Assembly: GCF_000828475.1 (NCBI RefSeq)
Contig: NZ_AP014648.1
Location: forward strand, 1-64,000
DNA from: Methyloceanibacter caenitepidi
GTDB taxonomy: Bacteria; Pseudomonadota; Alphaproteobacteria; Rhizobiales; Methyloligellaceae
Reading direction: 5' to 3'
Length of the DNA: 64,000 bases
Position 1 is the stretch's first letter. Each line of letters opens with the position of its first letter. A program made the translations under genes and the position numbers. Under the pieces are notes generated by a model, which was not told the DNA's origin, did not search any database, and worked only from the letters and a program-made list of their open reading frames with translations. This document shows positions 9,335 through 17,499 of the stretch, one piece after another.

Positions 9335-10012
9335 GTGATCCGCTTTGACAATGTCGGGCTACGCTATGGCTCTGGACCGGAAATCTTGCGCGATGTCACC
9401 TTTCACGTGCACCCAGGCTCCTTTCACTTTCTGACAGGCCCTTCCGGTGCTGGAAAGACATCACTGTTGCGTCTTCTTTTTATGTCGATCCGTCCCAGCC
9501 GGGGCTTGATCTTTGTTTTTGGCGAGAATTTAGCAGATTTGGCGCCCGCGGGGCGGGCTGCCCTCCGGCGCAGAATCGGGATCGTCTTTCAGGACTTCCG
9601 GCTTCTGGACCATCTGACGACCTGGGAAAACGTGGCCCTGCCGCTCCGTGTCATGGGCAAGAGCGAGAGCGACTATGCCGACGACGTGACCGATCTCCTC
9701 CATTGGGTGGGCCTCGGAAATCGTATCCACGCCTACCCCGAGACGCTCTCGGGCGGCGAGAAACAGCGCGCGGCGATCGCCCGGGCGGTCATCGGACGCC
9801 CTGAATTGCTCTTGGCCGACGAGCCGACCGGCAATGTGGATCCGGCCATCGGCAACCGATTGCTGCGTCTTTTCGTTGAACTCAACCGGCTCGGAACGTC
9901 CGTAATCATTGCTACTCACGACTATGGTCTGATGGAACAGCTCGACGCTCCGCGACTGATGCTCCAAGAAGGCCGCCTTCAGGTCGGCGCCCCTCAACTC
10001 AGCGTCCGGTAG
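9335..10012 (+). CDS. ftsE: Cell division ATP-binding protein FtsE
   Basis: ATPase half of the FtsEX complex, which signals from the divisome to periplasmic peptidoglycan hydrolases. The 225-residue protein has Walker A GPSGAGKTS (about residues 35-43), the Q-loop in VFQDFRLL, the ABC signature LSGGEKQR, Walker B LLLADEPTGNVDP and the switch histidine in IIATHDYG. The start is a GTG with AGGAAG about 7 bases upstream. ftsX follows after 11 bases. Confidence 0.95.
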   Translation: MIRFDNVGLRYGSGPEILRDVTFHVHPGSFHFLTGPSGAGKTSLLRLLFMSIRPSRGLIFVFGENLADLAPAGRAALRRRIGIVFQDFRLLDHLTTWENVALPLRVMGKSESDYADDVTDLLHWVGLGNRIHAYPETLSGGEKQRAAIARAVIGRPELLLADEPTGNVDPAIGNRLLRLFVELNRLGTSVIIATHDYGLMEQLDAPRLMLQEGRLQVGAPQLSVR

Positions 10013-10023
10013 GTGAACGCACC

Positions 10024-11022
10024 GTGACGTTCCTCAACGACATCAAGGACTATCCCTGGACGAGCCTGCTCGCCGGCGTTCTTCCGGCTAGGCTTGCCGC
10101 GCGCCTGCCCAAGCGCTTCCAGGCCCCCGCCTCCCAGATCGTCCCACCGGCCTCCGTCGCAGGCCGGGCCCTGACGATTGTCATCGCCATCATGACGTTT
10201 CTCGCCTGCCTCACTGCCGGCGGCGTCTACATGGTCCACCAATCGGCAAGCGCTTGGGTGGATGACATCGCCAGCGAGATCACCATTGAGCTCAACCCGC
10301 TGGAGACCACGGACATCGAGAAAAAGATGACCTTGGTCTCTCTGTTTTTGGCAAAGCAACCGGGCATCAGCCGGGTCAAACCGATGAGTGCTGACGATTC
10401 TGCCAAGCTGCTCGAACCCTGGATCGGGTCGACCGAGGCACTTTCAGCGCTGCCTGTGCCACGCCTGATCGCTGTGGAGATCGATCGTTCGGACCCGCCA
10501 GACATCGAGGCCATCCAGAAAGCGCTGACTGAAAACTTCGAAGGCGTCACCCTCGACGATCACAGGCGCTGGCAGTCGGAGATCAGAACAATCACCCGGT
10601 CCACGGCACTCGGCGGCATCGCGGTCCTGGCGCTCGTCGCGGCCGCCACCGTCGCCGTCATCGTCTCGGCCACGCGCAGCGCCATGGCGACGAATCGCGA
10701 GATCATCGAGGTGCTGCATTTCGTCGGCGCCAACGACCGCTTCATCTCGAGCGAGTTCGAGCGGCATTTTCTGGGGCTCGGCGTCCGGGCGGGCCTGGTC
10801 GGCGCGATCGCCGCGGCCATCACCTTTCTGCTCATGCCCCTGATCGTCAGCCTCCTCGGCGGCGGCGCCGTTACCGAAGCGGAAACCCGCCGCCTGCTAG
10901 GAAGCGGCGAACTGGACATCGGCGGATACTTCCTCCTGGCGCTGATTGTCGTGGTCGTCGCGGCGCTCTGCATGGTCACTTCCCGGCTTGGGGTCTTTCG
11001 CGTCCTGAAAACCTATGCTTGA
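10024..11022 (+). CDS. ftsX: Cell division permease-like protein FtsX
   Basis: Membrane partner of FtsE. The 332-residue product has an N-terminal membrane helix (about residues 55-77), an extracytoplasmic domain (about 78-200) that in the family binds hydrolase activators, and three C-terminal helices around residues 205-225, 250-275 and 298-320, the FtsX permease topology. The cytoplasmic N-terminus is long for the family (about 50 residues), as is usual in alphaproteobacteria. The start is a GTG 11 bases after ftsE. Confidence 0.93.
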   Translation: MTFLNDIKDYPWTSLLAGVLPARLAARLPKRFQAPASQIVPPASVAGRALTIVIAIMTFLACLTAGGVYMVHQSASAWVDDIASEITIELNPLETTDIEKKMTLVSLFLAKQPGISRVKPMSADDSAKLLEPWIGSTEALSALPVPRLIAVEIDRSDPPDIEAIQKALTENFEGVTLDDHRRWQSEIRTITRSTALGGIAVLALVAAATVAVIVSATRSAMATNREIIEVLHFVGANDRFISSEFERHFLGLGVRAGLVGAIAAAITFLLMPLIVSLLGGGAVTEAETRRLLGSGELDIGGYFLLALIVVVVAALCMVTSRLGVFRVLKTYA

Positions 11023-11111
11023 ACGCGACTGAGCTGGACGTTTCCTATCGGCCCGGTCCGGTCTAGAAACCTCCTGTGCTGCGTGGCGCAATGCCGTATC
11101 CGGAGTAGTCG

Positions 11112-11828
11112 TTGAACGAGACCATCAACATAGACGGCAGCGATGACGCCAATCCGCGCCCGGAGCACTTCCATCGCTTCCGCGGCCCGCTCGGATTCGT
11201 CCGTCTCGTCTTCGACGGAACGATCCTCCTGCTGGTCATGCTGATCATCGGCTTCATCGTCTTCGCCAACGGGCTGGCCCGCGAGCCCAAAGATCCCCCG
11301 CATGCCACGGACGGAATAACCGTGCTGACGGGCGGGGTCTCCCGGATCGACGAGGCCATGAAGCTGATGGCCCAGAAGCGGGCCCGGCGCGTGCTCATCA
11401 CGGGCGTCAATCGCGAGACCACGCTCGAGCAACTGAAGACCCTCACGCCAGAAGGCGAGCGGTACTTCGACTGCTGCGTCGATATCGACAAGGCGGCTCT
11501 CAACACGATCGACAACGCGACGCAAACGGCGCGGTGGGTGGCCGAGAACGGCTATCGGTCCGTGATCGTCGTCACGTCCAACTATCACATGCCCCGCGCG
11601 CTGGCCGAACTCGAGCGCGCGATGCCGGGGATCGTGCTCGTGCCCTATCCCGTTGTGGACAACAACGTCGAAGTCGCGCGCTGGTGGGAATTTCTAGGTA
11701 CGACGAAGCTGCTTCTGTCTGAGTACTTGAAATATCTGCCGGCTCTCGGCCGGCTCTGGGCGACCGACCTCGCCCGCGTCGCGCTGCCGGCAACCTCGGT
11801 GCCGCCGGCCGACGAACCTGAACCGTAG
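11112..11828 (+). CDS. YdcF-like DUF218 family protein
   Basis: A 238-residue membrane-anchored protein. A basic N-terminus is followed by a hydrophobic segment at about residues 31-55 (LIFDGTILLLVMLIIGF-like) and then a DUF218 domain. Family features are DGITVLTGG near residue 72, the ARRVLITG strand, and VVTSNYHMPRA near residue 155. The best known DUF218 members are ElyC/SanA-type envelope proteins, and the enzymatic activity is unknown. The start is a TTG with GGAG 6 bases upstream. It lies between ftsX and plsC, all on one strand with small gaps. Confidence 0.82.
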   Translation: MNETINIDGSDDANPRPEHFHRFRGPLGFVRLVFDGTILLLVMLIIGFIVFANGLAREPKDPPHATDGITVLTGGVSRIDEAMKLMAQKRARRVLITGVNRETTLEQLKTLTPEGERYFDCCVDIDKAALNTIDNATQTARWVAENGYRSVIVVTSNYHMPRALAELERAMPGIVLVPYPVVDNNVEVARWWEFLGTTKLLLSEYLKYLPALGRLWATDLARVALPATSVPPADEPEP

Positions 11829-11834
11829 GCCTCG

Positions 11835-12560
11835 ATGTTCCGCTCCATCGTTTTCGGACTCCTGTTCTACCTCACGACCGCGCTGTTCGTGGTGTTGGGA
11901 TTTCCGTTCTTCTTCACGCCCCGCAGTTGGTCCATGGCGGCCTTGAAGGTCCATGCCCGGACCGAACTCTGGCTGCTGAAGCATATCGTCGGGTTGGACT
12001 TCGAGGTCCGGGGTCTCGACAAGCTGCCCGAGCCACCGTTCCTCGTCGCGTCCAAGCACCAGTCGGCCTGGGAAACGTTTGCGCTCATCCCGCTATTTCA
12101 CGACCCGGCGCTCTTGATGAAACGCGAATTGTTCTGGATCCCGTTTCACGGTTGGTTCTCTCACAAGTTCGGGATGATCCCCGTCGACCGGGACAAGGGC
12201 CCCGCGGCCCTGCGCAACATGCTGCGCCACGCCAAGGATCGCATCGCCAAGGGCCGGGAGATCATCATCTTCCCCGAGGGCACACGCCGCCCGCCCGGGG
12301 CGCCGCCCGCCTATCGCACAGGGATCGTGCTCCTCTACAACGCGCTGGACGTGCCGTGCGTCCCCATCGCCTTGAATTCAGGGGTATTCTGGCCCCGCCG
12401 CACCTGGCGGCGAAAGCCGGGCACCGTCGTCGTGGAGATCCTCGATCCCCTGCCGCCGGGCCTTCCCAAGGCCGAGTTCATGAGCCGTCTCCGGGAGACC
12501 ATCGAGACCGCTTCCGCACGCCTTCTGGCCGATGCGAACGCAGAGAGCCGGAACCGTTAA
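11835..12560 (+). CDS. plsC: 1-acyl-sn-glycerol-3-phosphate acyltransferase
   Basis: Transfers an acyl chain to lysophosphatidic acid, giving phosphatidic acid at the inner membrane. The 241-residue protein has one or two N-terminal hydrophobic helices, then acyltransferase motif 1 as KHQSAWE near residue 74, motif 3 IFPEGTRRPPG near residue 151 and VPCVPIALNSG near residue 173. Motif 1 reads HxxxxE where most family members have HxxxxD. I believe the Glu form is usual in alphaproteobacterial PlsC. Only six bases separate it from the upstream gene. A second PlsC-like gene is at 40690-41355. Confidence 0.9.
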   Translation: MFRSIVFGLLFYLTTALFVVLGFPFFFTPRSWSMAALKVHARTELWLLKHIVGLDFEVRGLDKLPEPPFLVASKHQSAWETFALIPLFHDPALLMKRELFWIPFHGWFSHKFGMIPVDRDKGPAALRNMLRHAKDRIAKGREIIIFPEGTRRPPGAPPAYRTGIVLLYNALDVPCVPIALNSGVFWPRRTWRRKPGTVVVEILDPLPPGLPKAEFMSRLRETIETASARLLADANAESRNR

Positions 12561-12582
12561 CCCCTTGTTAAGACTTAAAAGC

Positions 12583-12611
12583 TTGACGCGCTATGGCGCG
12601 AAGTTCATATT
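12583..12611 (+). promoter_or_regulatory. Candidate sigma-70 promoter for the 12703 gene
   Basis: TTGACG at 12583-12588 and CATATT at 12606-12611 are separated by 17 bases, in the gap after plsC. The -35 match is 5 of 6. The placement gives a leader of about 85 bases. Based on sequence match only. Confidence 0.4.
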
Positions 12612-12702
12612 TTGTTCCACACACAGATCGGGGTGGCGAAGAGCTTGAATTTGCGATCGCTCAACCTATCTCAGTTAGAGTCGCCACGGTTAACGGGACA
12701 AG

Positions 12703-13140
12703 ATGCCGATGTGGATGAATTCTTCAGACGCTTCCGAGTTTGTGCCTTCCGAAAACGGGATCCAAGGCCCGTCGGAGGAGCCTGCGCTCGTTTGCGCGGA
12801 AGCGGCCTTCGACCAGGCCTTCCACTATTGGCGCGGGGCATCGGGACGCCGCTATCTTCACAGCGTCTATTCGCTCGTGGGTTGCCCGGCATTGCCGCAA
12901 GCAAATTTCATCTTGGTCCGCCGTCACGATGACGGATCGCGCGAGGCGCTAGCCTTCGGCAACACGATGGACGACGCCATGTCGCTCAATTTGGCACGCC
13001 TGCGCCATGAGGGTGCGAAGATCGGGGCGAATGAGGTGCATATCCATCTCCTGGCCGACACGGCCCGGGCGCGCACGTTCGTCGAGGCAGACCTAACCGC
13101 GGCGCATCTGCACCAGCCTGCCGCATCCGAAGCGGCCTAA
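12703..13140 (+). CDS. Conserved hypothetical protein
   Basis: A 145-residue soluble protein with no signal peptide or membrane segment. The variable first 40 residues precede a core with ASGRRYLHSVYSL, ANFILVRRHDDG and GANEVHIHLLAD, a pattern I recall from unnamed rhizobial proteins. The core looks like a small alpha/beta fold ending in a charged helix. No catalytic motif is evident. Alternative starts are in frame at 12709 and 12715, and none has a strong ribosome binding site. It stands alone between plsC and phaR with its own candidate promoter. Confidence 0.72.
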   Translation: MPMWMNSSDASEFVPSENGIQGPSEEPALVCAEAAFDQAFHYWRGASGRRYLHSVYSLVGCPALPQANFILVRRHDDGSREALAFGNTMDDAMSLNLARLRHEGAKIGANEVHIHLLADTARARTFVEADLTAAHLHQPAASEAA

Positions 13141-13203
13141 CCTGCGTGGCTGACAAGCCTCAATGATATTGCGGACTCACGTTTCGCCGGAAACTGCGGC
13201 CCG

Positions 13204-13815
13204 TTAGGGGCGGGAAAGTTTCTCCAGCCGCTCCTGCATGGCCTGGAGTTCGGCCTTGAGCGTGTCGATGTCGTCCCCGCTCTGTTCCGGCGAAGACGCC
13301 GGCTTCGCCGGCACCTCGTCGGATTCCCGCTCGGCGCGCCCGGTAGACATGTCGGCGCTGAAAGGCGTGAACATCCCAAGCGCCTTCTCGAACGCCGCGA
13401 AATTCTTACGCACCTGCTCCTGCACCGCATCGAAAGCCGCGGTTCCGAACGTATCGGCGAAGTTGCGCCGGTACTTTTCCTGCTGCTTGGTGAGGGAGTC
13501 GAGACTGAACTCGAGATAGGACGGCACCAGCATCTGCATGCCGTCCCCGTAGAATCGGATGAGCTGGCGCAGGAAGCCGATGGGCAAGAGATTGGTCCCG
13601 CGGCTTTCCTGTTCGACGATGATCTGGGTCAGCACCGCATGGGTCAGATCCTCGCCGGTCTTCGCGTCGTACACGACGAAGTCGCGCTCCGCGCGCACCA
13701 TCTCGGCGAGATCTTCCAAGGTCACATACGTGCTTGTATCGGTATTGTAGAGCCTCCGGTTGGCGTATTTCTTGATGATGACCGGCCGGCTGTCCTGGTT
13801 CGCATCCCTAGCCAC
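13204..13815 (-). CDS. phaR: Polyhydroxyalkanoate synthesis repressor PhaR
   Basis: DNA- and PHB-binding regulator that represses phasin and PHB genes until polymer accumulates. The N-terminal PHB/PHA accumulation regulator DNA-binding domain is clear (IKKYANRRLYNTDTSTYVTL, about residues 11-30). The PHB_acc region with FIVEQE- and LRQLIRFYGDGMQ-like motifs follows, then an acidic variable tail. I use the GTG at 13815, with AGGGAG upstream. A longer reading from a TTG at 13851 adds 12 residues without family similarity. The gene diverges from phaA, and a palindrome lies in the shared region. Confidence 0.93.
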   Translation of the reverse strand: MARDANQDSRPVIIKKYANRRLYNTDTSTYVTLEDLAEMVRAERDFVVYDAKTGEDLTHAVLTQIIVEQESRGTNLLPIGFLRQLIRFYGDGMQMLVPSYLEFSLDSLTKQQEKYRRNFADTFGTAAFDAVQEQVRKNFAAFEKALGMFTPFSADMSTGRAERESDEVPAKPASSPEQSGDDIDTLKAELQAMQERLEKLSRP

Positions 13816-13884
13816 GTGTCGTTTTCTCCCTAACCCCAAGGGCGCCCGCAATTTCCGCGGACGGCTCGAAGAGCCCCTTGGCAG

Positions 13885-13913
13885 TTGACGCTATGTCGCA
13901 CGTGCGAAAATAC
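13885..13913 (+). promoter_or_regulatory. Candidate phaA promoter with internal palindrome
   Basis: TTGACG at 13885-13890 and AAAATA at 13908-13913 are 17 bases apart. The spacer contains the perfect 12-bp palindrome TCGCACGTGCGA (13896-13907). A dyad between -35 and -10 is a typical repressor site, and the divergent phaR gene is the obvious candidate regulator. That link is inference. Confidence 0.45.
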
Positions 13914-14039
13914 CTACCACGTTAGGCGTATTCCGCACCAGGGACTTTGACGGAAGCCTTAATTCGAGGGGCTTCTTTGTCTTTCCAGCCGCACTGCGCT
14001 GCGGTATGACCGAGGGCGAGTTTCAGTCGGGAGGACAGG

Positions 14040-15221
14040 ATGAAAGACGCAGATATTGTAATCGTTAGCGCGGCGCGGACGCCCGTCGGAGCTTTCGGCG
14101 GTTCCCTTGCAAGCGTTCCCGCCCACACCCTGGGCGAGACGGCCATTCGGGCCGCCCTTGAACGCGCTGGCGTCGATGCCGGCGACGTCGACGAAGTCAT
14201 CATGGGCCAGGTGCTTACGGCCGGCGAAGGTCAGAACCCGGCTCGGCAGGCGGCGATCGCCGCGGGCGTGCCCAAGGAAGCCACCGCCTTCGGCATCAAC
14301 CAGGTCTGCGGTTCGGGCCTGCGCTCCGTCGCTCTCGGCGCTCAGCAGATCGCCTCGGGCGACGCCGATATCATCGTGGCCGGCGGCCAGGAGAACATGA
14401 GCCTGTCCCCCCACGTCGCGCACCTGCGCAACGGCACCAAGATGGGCGACGTCAAATTCATCGACACCATGATCAAGGACGGCCTGTGGGAAGCCTTCAA
14501 CGGCTACCACATGGGCAACACCGCCGAGAACGTCGCCAAGCAGTGGCAGCTGACCCGCGACGAGCAGGACGCCTTTGCGGTCGCCTCTCAGAACAAGGCC
14601 GAAGCGGCCAAGAAGGGCGGCAAGTTCAAGGACGAGATCGCGCCCGTGACCATCAAGACCCGCAAGGGCGACGTGGTCGTGGACGAGGACGAGTACATCC
14701 GCGAAGGCGCCACCATTGAGGGCGTCGCCGGCCTGCGCCCGGCCTTCGACAAGGAAGGCACCGTGACCGCGGGCAACGCATCGGGCATCAATGACGGTGC
14801 CGCCGCAGTGGTCCTGATGTCCGCCGAGGAAGCCAAGAAGCGCGGTCTGACCCCGCTTGCCCGCATCGCCTCCTGGGCGGTCGCCGGCGTCGATCCCTCC
14901 ATCATGGGCACCGGTCCCATCCCGGCTTCGCGCAAGGCGCTGGAAAAGGCCGGATGGAAAGTCGCCGACCTCGACCTCATTGAAGCCAATGAGGCCTTCG
15001 CCGCGCAGGCGCTGGCCGTGAACAAGGACATGGGTTGGGACGGCGCTAAGGTGAACGTCAATGGCGGCGCCATTGCCATCGGTCACCCGATCGGCGCATC
15101 GGGCACACGCGTTCTCGTCACGCTCCTGCACGAGATGCAGAAGACGGACGCGAAGAAGGGCCTGGCCACGCTGTGCATCGGCGGCGGCATGGGCGTTGCC
15201 ATGTGCGTGGAGCGCGACTAA
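14040..15221 (+). CDS. phaA: Acetyl-CoA acetyltransferase (beta-ketothiolase)
   Basis: Condenses two acetyl-CoA to acetoacetyl-CoA, the first PHB step, and also works in the reverse direction. The 393-residue product has the catalytic Cys in NQVCGSG near residue 90, His in GHPIGASG near residue 349 and the second Cys in CIGGGMG near residue 379, matching the family triad. GGAGG lies about 6 bases before the ATG. It is 155 bp upstream of phaB, with a large hairpin between them. The polymerase phaC is not in this window. Confidence 0.96.
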   Translation: MKDADIVIVSAARTPVGAFGGSLASVPAHTLGETAIRAALERAGVDAGDVDEVIMGQVLTAGEGQNPARQAAIAAGVPKEATAFGINQVCGSGLRSVALGAQQIASGDADIIVAGGQENMSLSPHVAHLRNGTKMGDVKFIDTMIKDGLWEAFNGYHMGNTAENVAKQWQLTRDEQDAFAVASQNKAEAAKKGGKFKDEIAPVTIKTRKGDVVVDEDEYIREGATIEGVAGLRPAFDKEGTVTAGNASGINDGAAAVVLMSAEEAKKRGLTPLARIASWAVAGVDPSIMGTGPIPASRKALEKAGWKVADLDLIEANEAFAAQALAVNKDMGWDGAKVNVNGGAIAIGHPIGASGTRVLVTLLHEMQKTDAKKGLATLCIGGGMGVAMCVERD

Positions 15222-15250
15222 TCCAACGCTCTTGAGCTTTGAGACGAATT

Positions 15251-15280
15251 CGTGTGGGGTGGCCTAGGCTACCCCACACG
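15251..15280 (+). terminator. Strong hairpin between phaA and phaB (attenuator or processing element)
   Basis: CGTGTGGGGT (15251-15260) pairs with ACCCCACACG (15271-15280), and the intervening GGCCTAGGCT adds a G-U pair and an almost loopless GCCTAGGC. The following bases are only mildly T-rich, so a full intrinsic terminator is not clear. It may reduce read-through into phaB or protect phaA mRNA. Confidence 0.5.
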
Positions 15281-15376
15281 TCGATTTGGCCTTTGCCCAG
15301 ATTGATCTTTGCCTAAATCGAGCTTGGGACCGGCCGTTGAAGTAACAAGCGCCAAAGTGCGCAAAGGGAGGATGCT

Positions 15377-16099
15377 ATGGGAAGGGTGGCACTGGTCACT
15401 GGTGGTACGCGCGGCATTGGCGCCGCATGCAGCAAGGCGCTGAAAGACGCGGGCTACAACGTCGCCGCCAGCTACGCGGGCAACGACGAAGCCGCGAACG
15501 CTTTCAAAAAGGAAACCGGCATTGCCGTCTTCAAGTGGGATGTCGGTGACTATGCCGCTTGCGAGAAGGGCGTTGCCGCCGTCGAAGCCGAACTCGGCCC
15601 GATCGAAGTGCTGGTGAACAATGCCGGCATCTCCCGCGACGCGATGTTGAACAAGATGACCCCGGAGCAATGGTCCGAGGTCATGCGCACCAATCTCGAT
15701 TCCGTATTCAACGTGACTCGCCAAGTCATCAACGGCATGCGCGACCGCAAGTTCGGCCGCATCATCTCCATCTCCTCGATCAACGGCCAGCAGGGCATGC
15801 TGGGCCTGTCCAATTACTGCGCCGCCAAGGCCGGCATGATCGGCTTCACGCGGGCCGTCGCCCTGGAAGGCGCCCGCAAGGGCATCACCGCCAACGCAAT
15901 TGCGCCGGGCTACGTCGCCACGGAACTCCTCTCGGGCGTTTCCGAGAAGGTGATGGAGGCTATCGTCGGTCAGATCCCCGTGGGCCGTCTCGGCGAAGCC
16001 GAGGAAGTGGCCCGCTGCGTGGTGTTCCTGGCTGCGGACGAAGCCGCTTGGATCACCGGCTCGACCATCAGCATCAATGGCGGTCAGCTCGCCGACTAA
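15377..16099 (+). CDS. phaB: Acetoacetyl-CoA reductase
   Basis: NADPH-dependent reductase producing (R)-3-hydroxybutyryl-CoA for PHB synthesis. The 240-residue short-chain dehydrogenase has the TGGTRGIG cofactor loop (residues 8-15), NNAGIS near residue 80, catalytic Ser in ISSING near residue 134 and Y147-x3-K151 in YCAAK. The C-terminal ITGSTISINGGQ is typical of PhaB. GGGAGG lies about 5 bases upstream of the ATG. It ends 43 bp from the convergent cupin gene, and a small perfect hairpin (16098-16112) overlaps the stop codon. Confidence 0.96.
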   Translation: MGRVALVTGGTRGIGAACSKALKDAGYNVAASYAGNDEAANAFKKETGIAVFKWDVGDYAACEKGVAAVEAELGPIEVLVNNAGISRDAMLNKMTPEQWSEVMRTNLDSVFNVTRQVINGMRDRKFGRIISISSINGQQGMLGLSNYCAAKAGMIGFTRAVALEGARKGITANAIAPGYVATELLSGVSEKVMEAIVGQIPVGRLGEAEEVARCVVFLAADEAAWITGSTISINGGQLAD

Positions 16100-16142
16100 G
16101 CGCTAGGCGCTTCCGACGATCCCGCGACAAAAGTTATGCCCC

Positions 16143-16580
16143 TCAAGGTTCCCAGCCTTGGGGGGCGAGTTCGAACCCCTCGAACTGAAAGCCGGGCGCG
16201 ACGGTGCATCCCACCAGCGTCCAGTCCCCAAGGCTTCGCGCGCTCTGCCAGGCATTTGCCGGCACAACGGCCTGCGGCTGCTGCCCGCCGAAGATATCTG
16301 ACCCCAGAGTAATCTCCTGAACCAGGCCTGCCTCGTCGGCGACTCTGAGCGCCAGAGGCGCCCCGGCGTACCAGTGCCAGGTCTCGACCGCATCCACCCG
16401 ATGCCAATGAGAGACATCGCCAGCGGCCAGAAGAAACAGGATCGCCGTCGAATGGGCGCGGCCGTCGGTGCCCGCCTCGTCGCGGAAGGTTTCCCGGAAC
16501 CAGCCTCCTTCCGGATGGGGCTGAAGCGCCAGATGGGCGATGATCTCTTCGGCGCTCGGCACGCGCGACCCGGACGCCAC
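16143..16580 (-). CDS. DUF985 (cupin_5) family protein
   Basis: A 145-residue single-domain cupin. It shows the family opening LALQPHPEGGWFRETFRD, the beta-strand motif AILFLLAAGDVSHWHRVDAVETWHWY with metal-binding-type histidines, GQQPQAVVPANAWQSA and the C-terminal GCTVAPGFQFEGFELA. Cupin_5 proteins are widespread, and no activity has been firmly assigned as far as I know. The GTG start lies five bases after the gloB stop on the same strand, so the two are probably co-translated. Confidence 0.88.
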   Translation of the reverse strand: MASGSRVPSAEEIIAHLALQPHPEGGWFRETFRDEAGTDGRAHSTAILFLLAAGDVSHWHRVDAVETWHWYAGAPLALRVADEAGLVQEITLGSDIFGGQQPQAVVPANAWQSARSLGDWTLVGCTVAPGFQFEGFELAPQGWEP

Positions 16581-16585
16581 AGCGA

Positions 16586-17356
16586 CTAAAACCGGTCCTT
16601 GCGCCGCCGCACCTCGCCGAAGACGTCCTCAAGCGGCGCGCCTTCAAGGCCGAGCCGCGCCTGAATCTCGGGGCTCGAGGCGCGCAGGAAGGGGTTGGTG
16701 GCCAGTTCCAGCCCGATTGTCGTGGGCAAGGACGGACGGCCATTGGCGTCGTTCTGTGCGACGTCGGCGGCGCGGGCCTGCAGGGCCGCGTTCTCCGGCT
16801 CGATAGTCAGTGCAAACCGGCAATTGGCGCCGGTGTATTCGTGGCCGCAGAAAACTTGCGTCTCCGGCGGCAATCCCGCGAGCTTAGACAAAGAGGACCA
16901 CATGGTCGGGGCATCGCCTTCCAAAAGCTTGCCGCATCCGACGGAGAATAGGGTGTCGCCGACAAAGACCACGCCCTCACCCGGGAAATAGTAGCTCACG
17001 TGGCCGCGCGTATGCCCCGCCGTGTCGATGACCGTGGCGTCCGCATGGCCGACCGAGACCGTGTCGCCTTCCTTGACCTCCACGTCGAGTCCCGGGATCA
17101 GACCAGCCTCCCGCGCAGGGCCATAGACCGTGCAGCCGGACTTGTTCTTCAAGGGCCCGATACCGGCCGTATGGTCCCCATGGTGGTGGGTCACGAGGAT
17201 GTCGGTGAGAGTCCAGCCCTTCTGCGCAAGCGCGGCCTGGATCGGCCCGGCTTCAGGCGCGTCGATCGAGGCGGTCGCGCCCGTCTCGGGGTCGTGGATG
17301 AGCACCCCGTAATTGTCGGCGCGGGTCGGAAACTGGAAAATCTCGAGCTTGGCCAT
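16586..17356 (-). CDS. gloB: Hydroxyacylglutathione hydrolase (glyoxalase II)
   Basis: Hydrolyses S-lactoylglutathione to lactate and glutathione in methylglyoxal detoxification. The 256-residue protein has the metallo-beta-lactamase metal motif VTHHHGDHTAG near residue 57, further ligands in DTAGHTRGH and FCGHEYT, and FVGDTLFSVGCG, which is diagnostic of GloB. The C-terminal HAGH domain with NPFLR completes the glutathione site. It diverges from a methyltransferase gene across 143 bp and is followed by the cupin gene. Confidence 0.95.
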   Translation of the reverse strand: MAKLEIFQFPTRADNYGVLIHDPETGATASIDAPEAGPIQAALAQKGWTLTDILVTHHHGDHTAGIGPLKNKSGCTVYGPAREAGLIPGLDVEVKEGDTVSVGHADATVIDTAGHTRGHVSYYFPGEGVVFVGDTLFSVGCGKLLEGDAPTMWSSLSKLAGLPPETQVFCGHEYTGANCRFALTIEPENAALQARAADVAQNDANGRPSLPTTIGLELATNPFLRASSPEIQARLGLEGAPLEDVFGEVRRRKDRF

Positions 17357-17499
17357 ATCTGTCTCTTGGATGTCGGTCTCTGCGATACTGGTCGAACGGG
17401 CCGGGTCGTTTCGCCGGGGACCCTACTCCGCCAATCGGACGATTGAAACTACCCCCCACGCGAACCAAGTCTAAACTCGCTTGAGATAGACTAAGGCCC

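Noticed and set aside
13959..15131. 390-codon minus-strand frame opposite phaA
   Set aside because: Shadow of the strongly conserved thiolase gene; no ribosome site or motif.
16098..16112. Terminator between phaB and the cupin gene
   Set aside because: AAGCGC/GCGCTT forms a 6-bp hairpin over the stop codon but no T-run follows on either strand, so it is not listed as a terminator.
16160..16200. tRNA T-arm-like GTTCGAACCCC
   Set aside because: Lies inside the cupin coding sequence and no cloverleaf can be drawn around it.
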